From positions 46,896 to 110,895 of the forward strand of contig NZ_MKQD01000011.1 of NCBI RefSeq assembly GCF_001913705.1: 64,000 bases of DNA. Direction: 5' to 3'. The stretch comes from Thalassotalea sp. PP2-459 (GTDB taxonomy: Bacteria; Pseudomonadota; Gammaproteobacteria; Enterobacterales; Alteromonadaceae). Numbering within the stretch: position 1 is the first letter of the stretch; the number at the start of each line of letters is the position of its first letter. A model generated the notes under the pieces. The model searched no databases and was not told the origin of the DNA. It saw only the letters and a list, made by a program, of their open reading frames with translations. Of the stretch, positions 18,436 through 28,145 are shown in pieces. The position numbers were made by a program, and so were the translations under genes.

Positions 18436-19638
18436 ATGGCAACTTCACTTTATCAAAAAGCATTACTATGGCGAAATACGACAGACTTTCCTCAGTACCG
18501 CAGACTCTTCTTGCCTAGCTTTTTATTAGCACTTTTAATAATACCTGAAACGCAAACATTAACCTTAAGCGTGTTGTCTGATGCTTTTTGGCAAGTCGCT
18601 GTTTTTGTTGCGATGTCTCTTTTCCTTTATCACTTAGTGGTGAACTCAGTTTCGAATACATCGAGTTACGAATATTTAGTTTCTACCTTCATAAGTACCC
18701 CTAATAGGCAAATTATATTGGCTGCTTTTTTAGGGCTGTTGCCTGGTTGTGGTGGGGCAATTATTGTTATTTCGCAATATGTTTCAGGCAGTATGAGGTT
18801 TGGCGCTGTTGTCGCGGTGCTTACAGCTACCATGGGAGATGCCGCTTTTTTGTTGCTTGCTGCACAACCTGAAGTGGGTATAGTGATAATCGCTGTTTGT
18901 TTTATCGTTGGAGTGTTATCTGGCATCATGGTTAATATGATCCATGGCCATGATTTTCTTCGGCCAATTTCAACAAACACAAGACATAAAAAGAGTTGTA
19001 AAACATCAACCAATAAACCGTTAAAACGAGTAATGCTTCAAGGTGGGTTATGGCAGTTACTGTTAACTCCATGTGCAATTATCGCGGTATTGATGGCTGC
19101 TCAAATAGAGCTTCCATGGTTGTCGAGCCAACAAAATAGTATTATTTATCGTGGTGGTGCAATGATGGCGTTTTTATTTATTCTCTTATGGGCAACCACA
19201 AGTGAAACAAATAGCTTTAAATCGATAGTCGCTGAAGATGATAAGCCCAAACAACATGCTATTTTTCAAAGGGTTGCTTTAGATACAAACTTTATTATTA
19301 GTTGGGTGGTTATAGCGTTACTTTGTTTTGAACTCATTGTTTGTTTTACTGATCTACAATTGATTCATCTTTTCTCAGCACTTCCAGCGGTTACACCACT
19401 GATCAGCGTATTAGTTGGTATGATCCCTGGTTGTGGACCACAAATTTTAACAACCACTTTGTATCTGAATGGGGCTATTCCATTGTCTGCTCAGCTTGGA
19501 AATGCGATTAGTAACGATGGCGATGCTTTATTTCCTGCCATTGCGTTATCACCGAAAGTTGCTGTTATTGCAACGTGCTATTCTGCCGTTCCTGCCTTGA
19601 TAGTTGCCTACGGGTATTTTCTACTTTTTGAGTATTAA
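18436..19638 (+). CDS. Putative manganese/heavy-metal exporter (PF11449, MneA-type)
   Basis: 400-aa protein with about 10 membrane segments and a clear internal duplication. The first half has LLPGCGGAII (PGCG at 103-106) followed by TATMGDAAF; the second half has MIPGCGPQIL (PGCG at 331-334) followed by NDGDALF. A hydrophilic loop (about 170-195, rich in Lys and Thr) separates the halves. This layout is that of the 'putative 10TM heavy-metal exporter' family, to which the Vibrio cholerae manganese exporter MneA is assigned as I recall it. Mn export is therefore inferred. Start has AAGGGA upstream; it is the last gene of the Fur-headed operon. Confidence 0.75.
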   Translation: MATSLYQKALLWRNTTDFPQYRRLFLPSFLLALLIIPETQTLTLSVLSDAFWQVAVFVAMSLFLYHLVVNSVSNTSSYEYLVSTFISTPNRQIILAAFLGLLPGCGGAIIVISQYVSGSMRFGAVVAVLTATMGDAAFLLLAAQPEVGIVIIAVCFIVGVLSGIMVNMIHGHDFLRPISTNTRHKKSCKTSTNKPLKRVMLQGGLWQLLLTPCAIIAVLMAAQIELPWLSSQQNSIIYRGGAMMAFLFILLWATTSETNSFKSIVAEDDKPKQHAIFQRVALDTNFIISWVVIALLCFELIVCFTDLQLIHLFSALPAVTPLISVLVGMIPGCGPQILTTTLYLNGAIPLSAQLGNAISNDGDALFPAIALSPKVAVIATCYSAVPALIVAYGYFLLFEY

Positions 19639-19850
19639 ATTGCTATTTTTATAAATGCCTCTGACAAGAGACTTTAGACATTAGTCGAAGATCAGTGTGT
19701 AAGCGCTATTTTTTGTTAACTACGAGTAAATTCTTACTTGTTTGCGCTCTGTTGAAAATGTATAGTGTTGCTCGATCAAAAGAAGGTACATTATGTACTC
19801 ATTTGGCGGCTTAATTGGGCAGTGTTAAAACAGTTAAACGGCCAAATTAG

Positions 19851-20522
<672 letters not shown>

Positions 20523-20536
20523 CAAACAGAATAAGC

Positions 20537-20714
20537 TAGAGCGTGTTGATCTTTGTTGTTTGAGTTTAGTTGAACCCTTCGGGCAGTACCTATTTGGCAT
20601 TTCTACTATGTTATCGCTTGATTTGAGTAGAATAACTACACGGCACAAGCTCTGCCTTGTATAAATACCAAACAAATTGCTGCAAAAACAAACTTGAAAG
20701 ATCAGCACGCTCTA
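20537..20714. mobile_element. MITE-like element, copy 1 (TA-flanked, 174 bp)
   Basis: A 174-bp core (20539-20712) bounded on each side by TA. Its ends are inverted repeats gagcgtgttgatcttt / aaagatcagcacgctc, 16 bp with one mismatch. Copy 2 at 63637-63810 has exactly the same length and, by hand count, 23 mismatches and no gaps. TA flanks are the target-site signature of IS630/Tc1-mariner transposases, so this is likely a non-autonomous element moved by such an enzyme coded elsewhere. It lies between the adk stop and the adk terminator. Confidence 0.85.
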
Positions 20715-20718
20715 GATC

Positions 20719-20747
20719 AGGCCTACTTTTTAGTAGGTCTTTTTTTT
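20719..20747 (+). terminator. Rho-independent terminator of adk, displaced by the MITE
   Basis: Stem aggcctac / gtaggtct with a loop of six bases followed by a T run. It now lies 197 bp after the adk stop because the MITE-like element sits between. Confidence 0.85.
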
Positions 20748-20881
20748 GCTGATTTGTCAGTTTTTCACTGATATTTGTCTTTTTCCCCCGCTGTAATGTT
20801 CATTTAGTTACGATACATTTTAACACGGGGTTATTGTACTTAGATTCAAAGTAGATCTCGTTTTATTTTTTAAGGAAGTTT

Positions 20882-21274
20882 ATGTTAAACATATCAATTA
20901 CCGGCTTTTACCTTGCGCTATTAGCGTTACTATATATTGGCTTTGCTATACGCATCATTAAATTGCGCTATAAATACAAAACTGGCATCGGTGATGGCGG
21001 TCATGATGAGTTGGCACAAGCAGTGCGAGTGCATGGTAACTTTGCTGAATACGCACCCTTAGCCATGTTGATGCTTGCCTGTGCAGAAATTAATGGTAGC
21101 TCACAACTATTAATTCATGGAGTAGGCGCTGCATTTTTTATTGGTCGTATATTGCATGGTATTGGTATCACGCAAACGCAAGGGCCAAGCAAAGGTCGAC
21201 AAGCCGGTATGCTCATTAGTTTTGCTACGCTATTAGTGTTGGCAATTGAAAATATTCGCTTGTTTCTTGGTTAG
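20882..21274 (+). CDS. MAPEG family membrane protein
   Basis: 130-aa protein with about four membrane segments. The typical segment with DELAQAVRVHGNFAEYAPLA and the following RILHGIGI identify the MAPEG family (membrane-associated proteins in eicosanoid and glutathione metabolism). Bacterial members are often glutathione transferases or peroxidases, but the actual role is unknown. AAGGAAG ribosome site. Its stop is only 2 bp from the stop of the convergent acetyltransferase gene, with no terminator visible between. Confidence 0.88.
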   Translation: MLNISITGFYLALLALLYIGFAIRIIKLRYKYKTGIGDGGHDELAQAVRVHGNFAEYAPLAMLMLACAEINGSSQLLIHGVGAAFFIGRILHGIGITQTQGPSKGRQAGMLISFATLLVLAIENIRLFLG

Positions 21275-21276
21275 AT

Positions 21277-21732
21277 CTACTTTGTTTCTTGTATCATGCT
21301 GATATGAGGAATACCGTCTTCCAAATAACCACTAGAACATTTTACGAAGCCGTGTGCGTTGTAAAATGTTTCTAGGTGTTCCTGCGCTGACATTTTAATA
21401 ATCTGCTGAGGAAAATATTGTTGGCATGAGCTTAACGCTCTTTGCATCAATTGATGCCCTAAACCATTACCTCTAGCATCGTTAGCAATAACGACTCTGC
21501 CAATGGCTGGGTTTGTTGAGTAGGTTGTACCTGCTGGTAAAACTCTTAAATATGCGGCAAGTTTTTCGTTTTTATACGCCATGATATGACGTGTTTGTAT
21601 GTGCCTATCTAAATTATCAAGCTCTGGGTAATAACATGTTTGTTCAACAACAAATACATCTACTCTGAGTTTCAGCAAGTCATATAGTTGGTCAAGTGTT
21701 AATTCATTGAATGTAGAATCAAGCCAATGCAT
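21277..21732 (-). CDS. elaA: GNAT acetyltransferase, ElaA family
   Basis: 151-aa acetyltransferase collinear with E. coli ElaA: ELTLDQLYDLLKLRVDVFVVEQ at the N-terminus, a central GRVVIANDARGNGLGHQLM acetyl-CoA binding motif A, and the ending EDGIPHISM. The open frame runs upstream to a TTG, but that start would lie in the terminator hairpin of the upstream gene; the ATG chosen matches the family N-terminus. Substrate unknown. Confidence 0.85.
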   Translation of the reverse strand: MHWLDSTFNELTLDQLYDLLKLRVDVFVVEQTCYYPELDNLDRHIQTRHIMAYKNEKLAAYLRVLPAGTTYSTNPAIGRVVIANDARGNGLGHQLMQRALSSCQQYFPQQIIKMSAQEHLETFYNAHGFVKCSSGYLEDGIPHISMIQETK

Positions 21733-21743
21733 AAAGCGCCCAT

Positions 21744-21780
21744 AAAAAACGGTCAAATAAGCGTGATGTTATTTGACCGT
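21744..21780 (-). terminator. Rho-independent terminator (minus strand) upstream of elaA
   Basis: A perfect 12-bp stem (acggtcaaataa / ttatttgaccgt) with an 8-nt loop, followed on the minus strand by six T. It ends the transcript of the small gene at 21809-22102 and separates it from elaA. Confidence 0.88.
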
Positions 21781-21808
21781 GTAACATAACTCAATGGTTT
21801 TTACTGCT

Positions 21809-22102
21809 TTATTGCAATATTTGTAAAAAACCACGATAACTTTTTTGTTCAAGATACGTCAGAATTTCTTTCTTATACTCGGCTACATTTAACGAGGGAA
21901 ATTCTTTATCTAGCACTGTATTTAAATCATTCTGATCTAAAAATAGAATATAACCTAATGGCAAATATTCAGGATTAAAATCTTTTTGATAAACGACAGT
22001 TCTAATTTGTGAAGCGGTATAAGCATCTTGAACGCCATACTGCTTTTCGAGTAATGGTAAAAGCTTACTACCATATTTTTTGATAGACCAATATTTAAAC
22101 AT
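21809..22102 (-). CDS. Small conserved hypothetical protein (DUF6559-like)
   Basis: 97-aa soluble protein starting MFKYWSIKKYGSKLLP with DFNPEYLPLGYILFLD in the middle. From memory it resembles DUF6559, found in Shewanella, Vibrio and relatives; no function is known. It has its own strong terminator downstream, supporting a separate small transcription unit. Codon use is like the neighbours. Confidence 0.6.
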   Translation of the reverse strand: MFKYWSIKKYGSKLLPLLEKQYGVQDAYTASQIRTVVYQKDFNPEYLPLGYILFLDQNDLNTVLDKEFPSLNVAEYKKEILTYLEQKSYRGFLQILQ

Positions 22103-22220
22103 AGCTAATCCTTAGCAGTGACATTGAATCCGTGTATTTTAGGGGCGCTATATTACATATTTGTTAATAAAATATCAATGATTTTTGACTATTTGGTTAG
22201 GAAAAAAGGGCTTGTTAGCG

Positions 22221-23099
22221 TTACTTATTGATAATTTTGATGTTATTTTTATCAACAAAGAATCCCGCCTGAGTATAAGCTTTTGTGATCAATTGTTTCT
22301 TTCTTAATAGAGTTAAGCCTTTATTAATAGCAATGAAGGCTTGTTGCCCTAAAGGGTGTTTTTTACTGATCACAAAGTGCCTACTGTCATTTAATACAAC
22401 ACCAACATTTTTAACGGGCACTAAATGAATTTTATCAAGAGTAAATGATTTATCTGGCGTTGAATGAAATGCCATTAACATAAAATCAACCCTCTGAATA
22501 TTTGTTAAGCGTGCTTGGCTGAGCCATTCATCTTCTCTGATTAATTGTTTAATGGGTAAGCTTTCTAAAGTTCTCCAATCAGTACGCCATTTCGGTGTTG
22601 AAATAGCGGTAAACTGTTTGAGATCATCGAGTGAGTTAATCGCTAATACGGCTTTGTTATTCGGACTGGTATAGATACCTGCTACATACTCTCCTTTACG
22701 TATAACAGGTGCTGAAATATAGACGTGTTCAGTTAGTGCGTTAGCGTCAGCAAACCAATAGGAATCAAAACTTATCAGTAAGGTACCTTGTTGGATCATT
22801 TTAGTATTGCGAAAATTTAATTTTCCTGGATGATATTTAAAGGTATGTTTAAAGCCTCCAAGGGTTAATGCTTGTTGAGCGATAATCATATCAACAACAT
22901 CACGCCTTATCGTTTTACCGGAAAAGTCTTTGATGTCTAACACATTTCGCCCGTTCAAAAAGTGCTGATAATCTTCATACACATCGTCACGAATAGAAAT
23001 AACAATATTATCTGCGAGTACATTAGGTGCGTTGAACATGTAAAAGAAAAGAACAGTGAAAATAACGAAGGGTGTTGTTTTATGTGTTATTAAAAGCAT
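22221..23099 (-). CDS. Periplasmic substrate-binding protein-like (SBP_bac_3 type)
   Basis: 292-aa secreted protein. The N-terminus has a signal peptide (about residues 1-29: hydrophobic core VIFTVLFFYMFN, likely cut after VLA). The rest looks like a two-lobe extracellular solute-binding domain of the type found alone in Alteromonadales, with no ABC transporter genes nearby. Stand-alone members often act in sensing rather than transport; the ligand is unknown. It lies downstream of hisIE on the same strand, but a hairpin and 120 bp separate them. Confidence 0.7.
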   Translation of the reverse strand: MLLITHKTTPFVIFTVLFFYMFNAPNVLADNIVISIRDDVYEDYQHFLNGRNVLDIKDFSGKTIRRDVVDMIIAQQALTLGGFKHTFKYHPGKLNFRNTKMIQQGTLLISFDSYWFADANALTEHVYISAPVIRKGEYVAGIYTSPNNKAVLAINSLDDLKQFTAISTPKWRTDWRTLESLPIKQLIREDEWLSQARLTNIQRVDFMLMAFHSTPDKSFTLDKIHLVPVKNVGVVLNDSRHFVISKKHPLGQQAFIAINKGLTLLRKKQLITKAYTQAGFFVDKNNIKIINK

Positions 23100-23165
23100 A
23101 GAGACCTCAACAGCTAAGCCAGTGAAAGTCCATATTCTTTCTTAAGTATAAAGGGATTTTGCAGA

Positions 23166-23208
23166 ATAAGTAGTGCCGATGTGGTTTTTATTACATGGCA
23201 CTACTTAT
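23166..23208. terminator. Hairpin after hisIE
   Basis: A 12-bp stem (ataagtagtgcc / ggcactacttat) with extra inner pairing lies just after the hisIE stop and before the next minus-strand gene. There is no T run on the minus-strand side, so it may be a transcript-end or processing hairpin rather than a classical terminator. Confidence 0.55.
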
Positions 23209-23218
23209 CCTTGAGTCA

Positions 23219-23842
23219 TTAGGTTTTTTGATGCCTGTTTCGTAACACTTGCATCACTTCGTGAAGATCTATGTTTTTATCTCGTAACAACACGAGCGTG
23301 TGATAAAATAAATCAGCACATTCACCCAATAAGTCTTCTTTAGTCTCTGCCACAGCTGCAAGGGCGACTTCAACGCCTTCTTCACCTACTTTTTGTGCAA
23401 TTTTCGTTGTACCTTTGGCAAACAAAGAGGCGGTATAGCTATCTTCTGGCTTATCTCCTTGGCGTGTGGCAATAACTTGCTCTAGTTGGCTAAGAAAATT
23501 CTGTTGAGAAAGCTGTTGCTCAGGGTAGCAAGATTCAGTACCTAAATGGCATGTAGGGCCTATAGGCTCACAGGCAATTAATAAACTGTCGCGATCGCAG
23601 TCAGCAAGCACTTGTTTTACGTGCAAATAGTTGCCGGAAGTTTCCCCTTTAGTCCATAAACCTTGCTGAGAGCGACTGTAAAACGTTGCTTTATGTTGCT
23701 CAAGGGTCTGCGATAGGGCGTCTGGAGTCATGAACCCTTGCATTAAAACAGCGCCAGTTTTATGGTGTTGAATGATGGCTGGGATCATGTTTTCCATTTT
23801 TTTCCAGGCTAAATCTGCCTGATTTTCTTGTGTTACTATCAT
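23219..23842 (-). CDS. hisIE: Bifunctional phosphoribosyl-AMP cyclohydrolase / phosphoribosyl-ATP pyrophosphatase
   Basis: 207-aa fusion enzyme for steps 2 and 3 of histidine synthesis. The N-terminal HisI half (about 1-115) shows [10 protein letters not shown], the metal-binding DCDRDSLLI and [12 protein letters not shown]. The C-terminal HisE half (about 118-205) shows [10 protein letters not shown] and [13 protein letters not shown]. Its ATG overlaps the hisF stop by 4 bp. It is the last gene of the complete his operon. Confidence 0.96.
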   Translation of the reverse strand: MIVTQENQADLAWKKMENMIPAIIQHHKTGAVLMQGFMTPDALSQTLEQHKATFYSRSQQGLWTKGETSGNYLHVKQVLADCDRDSLLIACEPIGPTCHLGTESCYPEQQLSQQNFLSQLEQVIATRQGDKPEDSYTASLFAKGTTKIAQKVGEEGVEVALAAVAETKEDLLGECADLFYHTLVLLRDKNIDLHEVMQVLRNRHQKT

Positions 23843-24612
23843 CGTCTGATCGCTACTTTATGGTTATGTAAAGATTGTTTGAGTTCATCCATGGCAATGA
23901 TGCCTTTATGGAAAACACTTGCGGCTAAGGCTCCGTCGACATCGGCTTGTTGAAACACATCAATAAAGTGTTCTATTTCACCTGCACCACCTGAGGCAAT
24001 AAGTGGAACATTACTTGCCTGACGGGCCAGAGTTAATTGTGCAATATCGTATCCTTGGCGAACACCATCTTGATTCATGCAATTAAGCACTATTTCACCT
24101 GCACCACGTTGTTGCACTTCTTTGATCCAATCAAAGGTATTCCATTTGGTTTTTTGCGTACGTGTTTCATCACCGGTAAATTGATAAACTTGGTACTCTT
24201 GTGTGTCTTTATTATAAAAACTGTCAATACCCACCACGATGCATTGTTGACCAAAAATATCAGCAAGACGAGTGATTAATTGTGGTTCGGCTAATGCGGG
24301 TGAATTTATGCTAATTTTATCTGCACCCATTTTTAAAATGAGTTGCGCGTCCAGTTCGGTTTTAATACCACCAGCGACACAAAAAGGAATATCAATGACT
24401 TCAGCAATGCGGCTTACCCATGTTTTATCGACAACACGTTGATCAGAGCTTGCGGTAATATCATAAAAAACCAGTTCATCAGCACCAGCCTCAGCGTATT
24501 GCTGGGCAAGGGGAACAATATCACCAATGATTTCGTGGTTACGAAATTGAACACCTTTAACCACTTTGCCATCGCGAACATCAAGGCATGGAATTATCCG
24601 TTTGGCCAACAT
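23839..24612 (-). CDS. hisF: Imidazole glycerol phosphate synthase, cyclase subunit
   Basis: 257-aa TIM-barrel subunit that, with ammonia from HisH, closes the imidazole ring. Motifs: [15 protein letters not shown] at the start, [32 protein letters not shown], and the late LIASGGAGE and GALAASVFH phosphate-binding loops. It overlaps the end of hisA by 19 bp and the start of hisIE by 4 bp, indicating tight translational coupling. Confidence 0.98.
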   Translation of the reverse strand: MLAKRIIPCLDVRDGKVVKGVQFRNHEIIGDIVPLAQQYAEAGADELVFYDITASSDQRVVDKTWVSRIAEVIDIPFCVAGGIKTELDAQLILKMGADKISINSPALAEPQLITRLADIFGQQCIVVGIDSFYNKDTQEYQVYQFTGDETRTQKTKWNTFDWIKEVQQRGAGEIVLNCMNQDGVRQGYDIAQLTLARQASNVPLIASGGAGEIEHFIDVFQQADVDGALAASVFHKGIIAMDELKQSLHNHKVAIRR

Positions 24613-25331
24613 GCGATCGCCTCCTCTAAGGTAAACTTACCTTCCAATAATGAACGGCCGAGTATTACGCCACTTACACCAGTAGGAATAAGCGCCTTGA
24701 TATCGTCTAAGCAACCAATACCTCCAGAAGCTTGCCAATGAATGTTAGGGTAGGCTATACACATTTCTTGGTAAAGGGCGACATTCGTTCCTGTTAACGT
24801 GCCATCCTTACTGATGTCTGTACATAACACGTGTTTTAAGCCTGCATTCTGGTATTGTTCGAGTAAGTCTTCCAGTACAACACCACTGTCTTTTATCCAA
24901 CCATGAGTGGGTAACGTTTTACGTCCTTGCGCATCAATTTTAATGTCTAATGCAAGGACAATTTTTTCATTACCGTATTTTTCTAACCAAGTACTCACTA
25001 AAGCGGGTTCTTTGATGGCAAGACTGCCAATAACAACCCGATCTGCACCGAGCTCAAGTAAGTCAATAATATCTTGCTCTGAACGTACACCACCACCTAC
25101 TTGAATGATCATATTTGGGTGGTTGACTACAGTTTTTAACGTAGAAAGTTGTCGTTTGGTACTGTCTTTAGCACCATCTAGATCAACAAAATGCATCACG
25201 GTTGCACCAGCATTAAAGTAAGCATCTTGTCGCTCTTTCGGTGTAAAAGCGTATTGGGTTTTTTGTGCGTAGTCACCTTGAAATAAACGAACTACTTCGC
25301 CACTTATCAAGTCAATTGCGGGGATCATCAT
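24594..25331 (-). CDS. hisA: ProFAR isomerase (HisA)
   Basis: 245-aa TIM barrel: catalytic Asp near the N-terminus in [15 protein letters not shown], then FVDLDGAKD, the QVGGGVRSE phosphate loop, [14 protein letters not shown] (second catalytic Asp) and ASGGIG. It converts ProFAR to PRFAR, the substrate of HisF/HisH. It lies 4 bp after hisH and overlaps hisF. Confidence 0.97.
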   Translation of the reverse strand: MMIPAIDLISGEVVRLFQGDYAQKTQYAFTPKERQDAYFNAGATVMHFVDLDGAKDSTKRQLSTLKTVVNHPNMIIQVGGGVRSEQDIIDLLELGADRVVIGSLAIKEPALVSTWLEKYGNEKIVLALDIKIDAQGRKTLPTHGWIKDSGVVLEDLLEQYQNAGLKHVLCTDISKDGTLTGTNVALYQEMCIAYPNIHWQASGGIGCLDDIKALIPTGVSGVILGRSLLEGKFTLEEAIACWPNG

Positions 25332-25335
25332 AAGG

Positions 25336-25950
25336 CTACATCTCTATAAAATTTTGTATAATTTTGCTGCCAAGCTTGCTTGAGCGTTCAGGGTGAAATT
25401 GGCAACCAATGAAGTTATCTTTTGCGATAGCCGCTGAAAATGTTTGTCCATATTCGCAGGCAGCGACAGTAAATTCACTTATCGGAGCAGCGAAGCTATG
25501 GACAAAGTAAAAGTAATCACCCGTTTTAATCCCGTTAAATACAGGATGATCGCTAATGTTGGTTAACGTATTCCAGCCCATATGAGGTAAACGTACTCCT
25601 TCTGCTTGCAATGGTTTGACGTTTGTCGGTATCAAGCCTAAGCAGTCAATTGGGGTTGCTTTAGCGCCTTCGTCAGAGGCATTGGTCATCAATTGCATGC
25701 CTAAGCAAAAGCCTAATGTTGGTTGAGTTAACTGTTGCAACGTTGACACTAAGCCTTTTGCTTTTATATTGGCCATGGCGTGCTTTGCACTACCAACTCC
25801 AGGTAATATGACTTTATCAGCCGCATTTATTGCGCTGATATCATCGGTTATGCTCGCTTGGTAACCTATTCTTTTCACTGCAAACTGCACAGAAGATAAG
25901 TTTGCACAACCGGTATCGACAATAACGACTTGTTGATTTTTACTACTCAT
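25336..25950 (-). CDS. hisH: Imidazole glycerol phosphate synthase, glutamine amidotransferase subunit
   Basis: 204-aa class I glutaminase that feeds ammonia to HisF. The catalytic triad is visible: Cys in [10 protein letters not shown], and His and Glu in CQFHPERSS; the oxyanion strand is LPGVGS. It lies between hisB and hisA in the operon with gaps below 10 bp. Confidence 0.97.
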   Translation of the reverse strand: MSSKNQQVVIVDTGCANLSSVQFAVKRIGYQASITDDISAINAADKVILPGVGSAKHAMANIKAKGLVSTLQQLTQPTLGFCLGMQLMTNASDEGAKATPIDCLGLIPTNVKPLQAEGVRLPHMGWNTLTNISDHPVFNGIKTGDYFYFVHSFAAPISEFTVAACEYGQTFSAAIAKDNFIGCQFHPERSSKLGSKIIQNFIEM

Positions 25951-25959
25951 ACTTTACCT

Positions 25960-27030
25960 TTATAGTGTGCCTTTTGAGCTTGGTAATACATCACCACTGA
26001 CGGTAATTGCTTGGCGTAATGCCCGGCCAAATACTTTAAATAAGCTTTCGACTTGGTGATGGCAATTACCTTCAGTGGTTGATAAGTGCAAAGTAATCGC
26101 CATTGAATCTGCTAAGGAACGGAAAAAGTGTGACACCATCTGAGTCGACATTTTGCCTACATTATTTTCAGTAAATTGCGCATCAAACTCTAACCAAGGG
26201 CGGCCAGATAAATCGATAGCACATTCTGCACGGCATTCGTCCATGGGTAATACAAAACCAAAACGTCCAATACCACGTTTATCGCCTAGGGCTTGTTTAA
26301 GCGTTTGCCCAAGGGCTAACGCTGTGTCTTCTACGCTGTGGTGTTCATCAATGTGGTAGTCACCATCAACACTTACTTGCATAGAAAAACCACCGTGGGT
26401 AGCTATTTGTTCTAGCATATGATCAAAAAAGCCTAAGCCAGTATTAATTTGTACATCACCCACTTTGTCTAAATTGACCGCAACACAAATATCAGTTTCT
26501 TTCGTAGTTCGTGTCACACTCGCTTTACGTGCTTTAGTGAGCAACATCTCAGCAATATCAGACCAGTTATTGGTTTCTCTATCATATTTTATGCCTTGAA
26601 TACCCATATTCGCAGCCAATTGAATATCGGTTTCTCTATCACCAATGACAAACGAATTCGTAAAATTAACTCTGCCTTGTTGTAAATAATCACTAACCAA
26701 ACCTAACTTTGGTTTTCTGCAGTTGCAGTTATCTTCTTCAAAATGAGGACATAACAAAACATCATCAAAAATAACGCCTTGTGAAGAAAAGAAATCCATC
26801 ATTTTGTTATGAGGTAAATCGAAATCAGCTTGTGGGTAGCTATCGGTACCTAAACCGTCTTGATTAGATACCATCACAAGGCGAAACCCTTTCTTTTGTA
26901 ATGACAACAACACAGGAACAACTGCAGGCTCAAAAACGAGTTTTTCAAGTGAATCTACTTGTTTGTCGCTAATCGGCTCTTCAATTAAGGTGCCGTCTCG
27001 GTCGATAAATAAAATATTTTGTTGTGTCAT
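25960..27030 (-). CDS. hisB: Bifunctional histidinol-phosphatase / imidazoleglycerol-phosphate dehydratase
   Basis: 356-aa fusion. The N-terminal HAD phosphatase (about 1-165) has the nucleophile motif [18 protein letters not shown] and a Cys/His zinc loop ([15 protein letters not shown]). The C-terminal dehydratase (about 168-355) has the metal-binding HHSVEDTA motif and [16 protein letters not shown]. The fusion is the usual enterobacterial form. It performs steps 6 and 8 of the pathway. Confidence 0.98.
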   Translation of the reverse strand: MTQQNILFIDRDGTLIEEPISDKQVDSLEKLVFEPAVVPVLLSLQKKGFRLVMVSNQDGLGTDSYPQADFDLPHNKMMDFFSSQGVIFDDVLLCPHFEEDNCNCRKPKLGLVSDYLQQGRVNFTNSFVIGDRETDIQLAANMGIQGIKYDRETNNWSDIAEMLLTKARKASVTRTTKETDICVAVNLDKVGDVQINTGLGFFDHMLEQIATHGGFSMQVSVDGDYHIDEHHSVEDTALALGQTLKQALGDKRGIGRFGFVLPMDECRAECAIDLSGRPWLEFDAQFTENNVGKMSTQMVSHFFRSLADSMAITLHLSTTEGNCHHQVESLFKVFGRALRQAITVSGDVLPSSKGTL

Positions 27031-27032
27031 GA

Positions 27033-28145
27033 TTACTCTACTACTTCTTTTAAAACTGGTGATGAGCTGAACGCTGTTAGGGTTTGCTTTAAAACACTTA
27101 ATTCTCGTTCACTTCCTATACTAATGCGTAAACAATGTTCGAGTTGCATTTGTTTAGATTGATCACGAATTAAGATGCCTTGATTCGTTAGGGTATTAAA
27201 AATGGCGTTTTTGGTTTCTTCATTAGCGCAACGAAACAAAACAAAATTGGCGTCAGAACTAAAAACTGCTTCGCACCAAGTTTGATCATTAAGCCAACTG
27301 GCTAAGGAATTTCGTTGTATGACTGTCTCTTGCACACGTACTCTTACTTGTTCCAACCCCTTATTTGATAGCACTTCTGATGCAATTTCAGCAATAGGAG
27401 CGGGAACAGGGTATGGCGCAATTACTTTACTTAATAACGTGATAATATCTGTACTTGCTAACGTAAAGCCACAGCGAAGACCAGCAAGAGCAAAGGCTTT
27501 AGACAATGTTCTCAGTACAACAACATTTGGATATTTGGCAAGTAAGTTTACCGCTGTGTTTTGCGGAGAAAATTCAATATAGGCTTCATCAACCACCACA
27601 ATGGCTGTGTCTGCGAATAATTCGATGGTGCGAATGATATCGTCTTTGTTAAGTAGGTTGCCGGTTGGGTTGCCGGGTGAGCAAAGAAAAACAACCTTCA
27701 CTTTTCCTACTTGTTGTTCAAGCGCGTTAACATCTAATTGCTGCTCAATTAATGGCACTTTAACAATACCAGCACCGTGATTTTCAGCACTAATGGCGTA
27801 CATGCCGTAAGTTGGCGGGCAAATAAGGATATTATCTTGGTACGCACGGCAAAAAGTGCGAATAATTAATTCTATTCCTTCGTCAGCACCACGCGTTGCT
27901 AAGATGTTTTCTTTGTTAAGCCCACAGTACAGACTGTAGGCATCAATTAAATGCTTTGGCTGGAAATCAGGGTAGCGGTTAATGCAATCGCCATTGATAG
28001 AATAAATGCCAGGCCCTGAAGCTTCATTGGCATTTAACCAAATTTTTGAGTTGAACTCACCGTTGCCTGCTTCTAAACGGCGAGCAGACTGGTATGGCAC
28101 CATATCAACAATTTCTTGTCGTGCTAATGTATTGATGTTTTTCAT
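27033..28145 (-). CDS. hisC: Histidinol-phosphate aminotransferase
   Basis: 370-aa PLP-dependent fold-type I aminotransferase. Landmarks: [40 protein letters not shown] and the PLP-lysine segment [15 protein letters not shown]. The start codon overlaps the hisD stop by 4 bp (ATGA). It acts at step 7, between the two HisB reactions. Confidence 0.97.
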   Translation of the reverse strand: MKNINTLARQEIVDMVPYQSARRLEAGNGEFNSKIWLNANEASGPGIYSINGDCINRYPDFQPKHLIDAYSLYCGLNKENILATRGADEGIELIIRTFCRAYQDNILICPPTYGMYAISAENHGAGIVKVPLIEQQLDVNALEQQVGKVKVVFLCSPGNPTGNLLNKDDIIRTIELFADTAIVVVDEAYIEFSPQNTAVNLLAKYPNVVVLRTLSKAFALAGLRCGFTLASTDIITLLSKVIAPYPVPAPIAEIASEVLSNKGLEQVRVRVQETVIQRNSLASWLNDQTWCEAVFSSDANFVLFRCANEETKNAIFNTLTNQGILIRDQSKQMQLEHCLRISIGSERELSVLKQTLTAFSSSPVLKEVVE

